Assembly (NCBI RefSeq): GCF_900176465.1
Contig: NZ_FWXR01000025.1
Span: forward strand, 1-59,839
Length of the DNA stretch: 59,839 nt
Direction: 5' to 3'
Source: Fulvimarina manganoxydans
Lineage (GTDB): Bacteria > Pseudomonadota > Alphaproteobacteria > Rhizobiales > Rhizobiaceae
Positions 54,755 to 59,839 of this stretch are shown one piece after another. Every line of letters begins with the position of its first letter. Within the stretch, counting starts at the first letter, position 1. The notes beneath the pieces were generated by a model, which worked only from the letters and a program-made list of their open reading frames with translations, had not been told where the DNA came from and did not search any database. The translations under genes and the position numbers were made by a program.

Positions 54755-56953
54755 TCAGGCTGCCCGTTCGCGAGCCCGGCGCGGCAGATGGGCGACGACA
54801 TTCTCGATCATGCGCAATCCCGCATCGCCGCCAAGACTCATAATGCTCTCGGGATGAAACTGCACGGCGGCGATCGGCTCCGAGCGATGCTCGAAGGCCA
54901 TGACGATCCCGTCGTCGCTCTCGGCCGTCACCTCGAAATCGCGCGGCAATCGGACCGGATCGGCGAAGATCGAATGGTAGCGCCCGATCGTCACCTCCTC
55001 TGGAAGGCCCGAGAAGATGATGCCAGGCTTGGAGACGCGAATGCGGGAGGGCTTGCCATGATAAGGAATGTGAAGCGTGCGCAATTGCCCGCCATAGCTT
55101 TCGGCGAGCGCCTGAAGGCCGAGGCATACGCCGAAGATCGCCGAACCATGGGCCCGCGCCTTTTCGATCGTGCCTTTGCAGTCGAAATCCGACGGTGTGC
55201 CGGGCCCTGGCGACAGCACGACGAGATCGGGATCGATACGCTCGAAGATCTCCTCGGCAACTGGCGTTCGCACAGTCGCAACGCTCGCGCCGGTCTGGCG
55301 GAAGTAATTCGCCAGCGTGTGAACGAAGGAATCCTCGTGATCGACGAGAAGGATCTTCAGCCCCTCGCCCACCTTGGCGACATCGCGTAAGGCGCGCGCT
55401 TCGTTGCTCTTGCCAGCGTCACGAATGGCGCCGAGCAGCGCGGAGGCCTTGAGCTCGGTCTCGGCTTCCTCGGCTTCGGGATCGGAATCGAACAGAAGCG
55501 TCGCCCCCGCCCGCACCTCGGCAATGCCGTCCTTCAGGCGGATGGTGCGAAGCGTTAGGCCCGTATTCAAATCGCCGTTGAAATGAACCATGCCGACCGC
55601 ACCGCCATACCAGGCGCGCGGGCTCTTCTCGTTTTTCTCGATGAAGCGCATGGCCCAGAGCTTCGGCGCGCCCGTCACCGTCACCGCCCAGGCATGGGAG
55701 AGAAAGGCGTCGAAGGCGTCCATGCCGTCTCTCAGACGGCCCTCGATATGGTCGACCGTGTGGATGAGGCGCGAATACATCTCGATCTGACGTCGTCCGA
55801 TGACCTTGACCGAGCCGGGATCGCAGACGCGGCTCTTGTCGTTGCGATCGACGTCGGAGCACATGGTGAGCTCCGACTCGTCCTTCTTCGAGTTCAGAAG
55901 TTTAAGCACCTGCTCGGCGTCGGTGATGGCATCCCCGCCGCGCTGGATCGTGCCCGAGATGGGGCAGGTTTCGACTCGGCGTCCGCTGACGCGCACGAAC
56001 ATTTCCGGGCTCGCGCCAATCAGGAATTCATTGCGGCCGAGATTGACGAAGAAGGAATAGGGCGATGGATTGACCGCCTTCAGCCGGCGGGAAATCTCCG
56101 ACGGGCGATGTTCGGCGCGCTCGTAGAAGACCTGGCCGGGAACCACCTCGAAAAGGTCGCCTCTAACGAACTTTTCCTTCGCCTGCCGGACGAGATCAGC
56201 ATATTCGCCAGGCTGGTGGTCGCCGCGACCAGGAACCGTTTCGCTCGGCTTGAAGGGCGCGGGCGATCCGCCGCCGGCGAGTCCCTCGGTCGAGACACCA
56301 TCGCGGGCAAAGTCATAGGCCGTCAGCGTCGCGGTCGCCGAATAATGGTCCACTTCGAGGATTTCGTCCGGCAGATAGAGGACGAGGTCCCGCCGATCGT
56401 CCGGGCGCGGCAGACTTTCGGCGATCGGATCGAACTGAAAGGCGAGATCGTAGCCAAAGGCGCCAAACAGGCCGAGGCGGCTGTCGTCCTCGGACTTGAA
56501 GAGAGCGACGATGGCGCGCAGCACCGAAAAGACCGTCGGCATGCGCGAGCGCTCTTCTTCCGTGACCGCCCCTTCCGGCGTCTTCACGGTAAGGCTCAGC
56601 TTCTCGTCCGAGACCGTCATCGCGGAGATATCGGCCAGACCGTCCAATGCCTCGGCCACGAAGCCGAGCAGGACGCCTCCGCGCCCGTTCAGCGCCTCGA
56701 TCATCATTTCGCGTCCTGCCGAGGTGATCGCCAGAGGCGGATCGACGAAAGCGATGTCCTGGCGCGTATAGCGGCCCGGATATTCGTAATTGGAGAAAAG
56801 AACGGCGCCGCGCCTGTCGTTCAACTGATCGAAATAAGGTTCGATCGCGCCCTCATAGGTCACGGAGCGCTGGTGGCGCGTCACCTCGACCCCGCCCACC
56901 GTCAGATAGGTCTCGCCCATGTCGCGGCCGTCCCCGAATTGTCCGCCTGCCAT
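54755..56953 (-). CDS. trpE(G): Anthranilate synthase, fused TrpE-TrpG
   Basis: Single-chain anthranilate synthase of 732 residues, as in rhizobia. The TrpE half (about 1-510) has the chorismate-binding motifs [43 protein letters not shown] and HIEGRLRDG. The TrpG glutaminase half (about 535-730) has its nucleophile Cys in [10 protein letters not shown] and the His-Glu pair in VQFHPES. It makes anthranilate from chorismate and glutamine, the first step of tryptophan synthesis. Start ATG 56953 lies nine bases after AGGAG, which is preferred over the ATG touching it. Expression is controlled by the leader peptide and attenuator upstream. Confidence 0.96.
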   Translation of the reverse strand: MAGGQFGDGRDMGETYLTVGGVEVTRHQRSVTYEGAIEPYFDQLNDRRGAVLFSNYEYPGRYTRQDIAFVDPPLAITSAGREMMIEALNGRGGVLLGFVAEALDGLADISAMTVSDEKLSLTVKTPEGAVTEEERSRMPTVFSVLRAIVALFKSEDDSRLGLFGAFGYDLAFQFDPIAESLPRPDDRRDLVLYLPDEILEVDHYSATATLTAYDFARDGVSTEGLAGGGSPAPFKPSETVPGRGDHQPGEYADLVRQAKEKFVRGDLFEVVPGQVFYERAEHRPSEISRRLKAVNPSPYSFFVNLGRNEFLIGASPEMFVRVSGRRVETCPISGTIQRGGDAITDAEQVLKLLNSKKDESELTMCSDVDRNDKSRVCDPGSVKVIGRRQIEMYSRLIHTVDHIEGRLRDGMDAFDAFLSHAWAVTVTGAPKLWAMRFIEKNEKSPRAWYGGAVGMVHFNGDLNTGLTLRTIRLKDGIAEVRAGATLLFDSDPEAEEAETELKASALLGAIRDAGKSNEARALRDVAKVGEGLKILLVDHEDSFVHTLANYFRQTGASVATVRTPVAEEIFERIDPDLVVLSPGPGTPSDFDCKGTIEKARAHGSAIFGVCLGLQALAESYGGQLRTLHIPYHGKPSRIRVSKPGIIFSGLPEEVTIGRYHSIFADPVRLPRDFEVTAESDDGIVMAFEHRSEPIAAVQFHPESIMSLGGDAGLRMIENVVAHLPRRARERAA

Positions 56954-57001
56954 GTCCGTCATCTCCTGTCTCGAAGCTCGGACTGCCTGCGTCATAAGCA
57001 A

Positions 57002-57031
57002 AAGGCCGCAGGCGATGTCCGCAGCGGCCTT
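57002..57031 (-). terminator. trpE(G) attenuator terminator
   Basis: AAGGCCGC (minus 57031-57024) and GCGGCCTT (57009-57002) form an 8-bp stem with a 14-base loop. A short run of T (TTTTGCTT) follows, 49 bases before the trpE(G) start. Together with the trpL peptide and an earlier hairpin (CGGGCC...GGCCCG spanning its stop codon, about 57062-57083) it makes the classic anti-antiterminator/terminator set. When charged tRNA-Trp is plentiful the transcript should end here. Confidence 0.85.
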
Positions 57032-57073
57032 GTTCGTCGTCTCAGTTCACGTCGCGTGACTGCCGGGCCGCTC

Positions 57074-57121
57074 TTAGAGGGCCCGCCACCACATTTTCGC
57101 GAGGTTCAGCGTCGTGTTCAT
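57074..57121 (-). CDS. trpL: trp leader peptide TrpL
   Basis: A 15-residue peptide, M-N-T-T-L-N-L-A-K-M-W-W-R-A-L, ends at a TAA. Tandem Trp codons (57091-57086) lie five codons from its end. It is placed 120 bases upstream of trpE(G), with the attenuator in between, which is the rhizobial trpE(G) arrangement. Ribosome stalling at the Trp codons frees the antiterminator. No Shine-Dalgarno precedes the ATG, and a promoter-like -10 ends only seven bases before it, so the mRNA is probably leaderless, as described for Sinorhizobium trpL. The terminated RNA (about 57002-57121) would correspond to the trans-acting sRNA rnTrpL known there. Confidence 0.88.
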   Translation of the reverse strand: MNTTLNLAKMWWRAL

Positions 57122-57128
57122 GGGTGAT

Positions 57129-57157
57129 GCGATAGCCGAAGCAAAGGCCGGACGCAA
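57129..57157 (-). promoter_or_regulatory. Predicted sigma70-type promoter of trpL-trpE(G)
   Basis: On the minus strand, TTGCGT (57157-57152), a 17-base spacer and TATCGC (57134-57129). Transcription would start seven or eight bases later, on or beside the A of the trpL ATG at 57121. This fits a leaderless mRNA. Confidence 0.6.
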
Positions 57158-57670
57158 GCACGGCATACCAAGCGGGGATCACGGCACACGAGTGATATCA
57201 CCAGTCTGCGGTTTCGACCTCAGATCGATGGCCTGGGACCGGCGATATGCGCCCGCGCTGCGCTTGAAAGGTTCAGCGGCCCGTTGCGTCAGCATCCTGG
57301 CCCGCTGGCATCAGGATCGATCACGCGCCTTGATCTCGTTCGACACACATCTTGTCGGCGGAGAGACGCGATCCTTACAGCCGACAGTCTCGCTCGAAAC
57401 AAGCGCCGTCCTCGGCTTTTCGATATGCTGCAGCCTCCTGCAAGCCAATCAAAACACAGCAGCCCAGCGCCTGCCCCTTCAGCGCATTTTCTGAGCGAAG
57501 CTCATTTCGCCTCTTGTCTTTTAGGTCCGCCTCTTGCTAAGGAGCCGTCGCGCTGGCAATGCCGAGCGTATTCGACCATCCGGTTCATCGATGAGCGGTT
57601 TGGAGGTGGCAACAGCCTCTTCTCATCGACTTTTAGAGCGATCCGGCTCCCCTATCGGGAACACTTCTGC
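57158..57670. other. Intergenic region before tRNA-Ser
   Basis: 513 bases without a gene I can support. A plus-strand open frame crosses it and runs on through the tRNA, so it is taken as non-coding. The last 130 bases are AT-richer and should carry the tRNA-Ser promoter. A TTTTAGAGCGATCC string at 57631-57644 shares the TAGAGCG word found also at 58520 and 59747. Confidence 0.4.
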
Positions 57671-58264
<594 letters not shown>

Positions 58265-58534
58265 ACACTTTCAATCACTTAGCTAGAAAACGTGCGGCTG
58301 TCCGGTCTGGCTAATAGCCACCGAATAGCCACGCAACGCCGAAACGCAGGCTATCGGACGGCAATGCTATCGATTGTTCAGAAAACAAGCGGTGCAGATA
58401 TTTCGCAGCGTTTTGACATTCTGCCCGAATCGTATCCAGCTTTCGCGATCGATCTTCGATAAGGCTTCCGAAGGTTGCAACCGCTGCATATCTATGCTCC
58501 GCAACCTAATGGCGGACTCTAGAGCGCTTTCACC
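58265..58534. other. Spacer after tRNA-Arg with a tandem 9-base repeat
   Basis: AATAGCCAC occurs twice, two bases apart, at about 58314-58333, 50 bases past the tRNA-Arg 3' end. Such short repeats beside a tRNA may be a decayed attachment site or integrase-binding arms; no integrase is present in the window. The 3' part (58510-58534) may include the left end of the IS element. No gene seen. Confidence 0.4.
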
Positions 58535-59176
58535 TTAATCCGGGTCATAGCCGGCGTGGACAAATAGGTTTTGGAATTCGTCTGGTTCGAAGATGTCGAG
58601 CGCCGATGCCACCGCGTCATGCAGTCCGGGGATTGTGCGCGCGGCGACCTTACGGAGGAATGCCTTGATCTTGGAAAAGAGCATTTCGATCGGGTTGAAG
58701 TCCGGTGAGTAGGGTGGGAGGTAGCGAAGCTCGGCCCCGACGGCCTCGATCGCTTCCCTGACCCCGGCGACCTTGTGCGCCGGAAGATTGTCCATCACCA
58801 CGATATCGCCGGGGGTAATCGTCGGCACCAACACCTTGCGGACATAGACGAGGAAGGCCTCGCCATCCATCGCACCGTCGAGGAGCCAGGGCGCGACGAT
58901 GCCATCGAGCCGCATGCCGGCGGTGAAGGTGGTGGACTTCCAGTGGCCATGGGGAACAGCGGCGCGACATCTCTCTCCGCGTTTGGAGCGCCCTCGCAGC
59001 CGTGCCATCTTGGTGTTCAGGCCGTTCGAGAGCCACGGGTCTCTCTCACCATCGATGAAGACGAGCTTTCGCGGGTCAAGATCGGGCTGTTCTTCGAACC
59101 AGGCCTCACGCGCGGCAAGGACGTCTTCGCGCTGCTGCTCGGCAGCGTGCGCGGTCTTTTTTCCACGTGATGCCAC
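58535..59176 (-). CDS. IS630 transposase, orfB (DDE catalytic part)
   Basis: 213 residues. The DDE motif is visible as the first Asp in KLVFIDGERDPW (family form FIDE(T/S), here with G in place of E), the second Asp in DIVVMDNLPAHK, and the Glu in PPYSPDFNPIEMLFSKIK. All three acidic residues are kept, so the element could be active. The first in-frame start lies inside orfA. Most likely it is made as an orfA-orfB fusion by slipping at the A6 run (complement of 59157-59162), which needs a +1 (or -2) shift. Confidence 0.87.
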   Translation of the reverse strand: MASRGKKTAHAAEQQREDVLAAREAWFEEQPDLDPRKLVFIDGERDPWLSNGLNTKMARLRGRSKRGERCRAAVPHGHWKSTTFTAGMRLDGIVAPWLLDGAMDGEAFLVYVRKVLVPTITPGDIVVMDNLPAHKVAGVREAIEAVGAELRYLPPYSPDFNPIEMLFSKIKAFLRKVAARTIPGLHDAVASALDIFEPDEFQNLFVHAGYDPD

Positions 59177-59504
59177 GCTTCTTCAAGAACTTGGAAACCA
59201 GCGACTGACACGTGCCGACGCCCTTGTCGGTCTCCAGACGATCGACGATCTCCGCCAGCGAGATGTCCTTGTCGTCGGTCTCGATCAGCGAGAGGATGAA
59301 GGCCTTTTGGGTGTCGAGCTTGGAGCCCTCCGGCTGACCCTGCCGATCGGGCTCGTACGTGCCTTTTCGCTTCCAGTCACGATGCCAGGCCCCCGCAGTC
59401 GACTCCCCGATCGCAAATCGGCGGCCAGCAGCCCGCGTCGACAAGCCACCTTCGATCGCTTCGACCACCCGCTTGCGAAGATCAATCCCGTATGCCCGAG
59501 CCAT
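59106..59504 (-). CDS. IS630 transposase, orfA (DNA-binding part)
   Basis: 132 residues from ATG 59504 (MARAYGIDLRKRVV), with a paired helix-turn-helix of the IS630 N-terminus (VVEAIEGGLSTRAAGRRFAIG, then LAEIVDRLETDKGVG). The family-typical sequence continues up to GITWKK and then leaves frame at the A6 run, ending in an Arg/Ala-rich tail (ARRRPCRA) that is not family-like. The family-like reading continues in orfB (KTAHAAEQQREDV). Confidence 0.87.
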   Translation of the reverse strand: MARAYGIDLRKRVVEAIEGGLSTRAAGRRFAIGESTAGAWHRDWKRKGTYEPDRQGQPEGSKLDTQKAFILSLIETDDKDISLAEIVDRLETDKGVGTCQSLVSKFLKKRGITWKKDRARCRAAARRRPCRA

Positions 59505-59543
59505 GACCTCACCCCCCCCTTTCCATCTGGAACAAGGAATCAC

Positions 59544-59839
59544 GCCTCAACGCCAAGCGCAAACAAACGACTCCGAGTACGGTGATCGCATTCTGAAAGG
59601 TCGAGAGACGCGTGCTTTGACGCCGCTTCGAACGGCACCGACCTATTCGCACGAAGAAATCCAGCATATCGCGGCGACGGAGCGCGTGACACGTCTCGAA
59701 GACGTCATTCTGCGACGAACATTGTTGCCCTTCGAGGGTTTGGCTAGAGCGAGATGATTTTACCTCGGTGCATAACCTGAATTGGCGAGATAGTTTGAAC
59801 ATTCGCGATTTGTGACGGTCTCGAGAATTTCGCGGATCG
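59544..59839. other. Right-end non-coding stretch
   Basis: 296 bases with no supported gene. The word TAGAGCGAGATGATTTTACC at 59747-59766 resembles dispersed intergenic sequences of Hyphomicrobiales, but this was not checked. A promoter for a gene beyond the edge may be present. Confidence 0.3.

Larger units (their letters stand above)
58535..59504 (-). mobile_element. IS630-family insertion sequence
   Basis: Two overlapping minus-strand frames encode an IS630/Tc1-mariner-type transposase (orfA 59504-59106, orfB 59176-58535) joined at a run of six A (minus strand, complement of 59157-59162). The catalytic DDE residues are in orfB. The coordinates given are coding limits; the terminal inverted repeats and TA target duplication could not be fixed by eye. 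A sequence beginning TAGAGCGCTTTCACC at 58519 is a candidate left end, but no matching inverted copy was found to the right. Confidence 0.85.

Noticed and set aside
59509-59802. 97-residue minus-strand frame at the right edge
   Set aside because: Cys/Arg-rich with no domain and no ribosome site; it overlaps the likely end of the IS element.

Overview
The window reads as chromosomal DNA of a carotenoid-pigmented alphaproteobacterium of the order Hyphomicrobiales (Rhizobiales). Grounds: high GC, a ChvI-ChvG / HprK / EIIA-Man / HPr block, a fused trpE(G) with a Trp-codon leader peptide, a hemC-hemD-mic60-hemY heme/cristae operon, and an Erwinia-type crtX-crtY-crtI-crtB order. A pigmented Aurantimonadaceae-like genus would fit, but that is inference from gene content. 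No rRNA is present to settle it.

Layout. (1) 1-6.9 kb: zeaxanthin-glucoside/carotenoid genes crtX-Y-I-B on the minus strand, each joined by a 4-base start/stop overlap, divergent from an MFS exporter. crtE and crtZ are not in the window. A further minus-strand gene starts at the extreme left edge. (2) 7-16.5 kb: glutamine amidotransferase, TerB-like protein, then the hemC-hemD-mic60-hemY operon, divergent from tsaD-gpsA, a YciI protein and an EVE-domain protein. (3) 16.6-26.8 kb: a GNAT acetyltransferase, a LuxR solo overlapping alkB, three DUF4214-type proteins predicted to be secreted without N-terminal signals (one fused to a 5'-nucleotidase), an RlpA-like protein, and thiC under a TPP riboswitch. 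(4) 27-40.2 kb: a minus-strand surface-polysaccharide block with glycosyltransferases, a glycosyltransferase-methyltransferase fusion, a coiled-coil methyltransferase, a GtrA flippase, and an enzyme set for a dTDP-3-acetamido-3,6-dideoxyhexose. It also contains a translationally coupled secreted trypsin-like protease, a fourth DUF4214 protein and a large membrane protein. (5) 40.5-49.2 kb: ChvI-ChvG, HprK, EIIA-Man, HPr, MscL and a 1157-residue transporter-like hybrid sensor kinase. (6) 49.2-57.2 kb: gluQ, alkA, an HNH endonuclease, a small secreted protein, a D-2-hydroxyacid dehydrogenase, a CDF metal exporter and trpE(G) with its attenuator. (7) 57.2-59.8 kb: tRNA-Ser(CGA), tRNA-Arg(CCG) and an IS630-family element with a split transposase.

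How it fits together. The ChvG-ChvI system, which in relatives controls envelope and exopolysaccharide genes and acid response, sits directly against the polysaccharide block. The DUF4214 proteins are dispersed around and inside that block and look like type I secretion substrates, so regions 3-5 may form one cell-surface programme. The most unusual candidates are the secreted-protease/sugar-aminotransferase coupling, the DUF4214 paralogue set, the three-domain glycosyltransferase-methyltransferase fusion, and the leaderless-looking trpL attenuator RNA. Nothing resembling a CRISPR array, prophage or conventional defence island was seen.

Starts were reassigned from the longest open frame wherever a Shine-Dalgarno motif, operon overlap or family homology argued for an internal ATG, GTG or TTG. 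These choices are stated in each entry.
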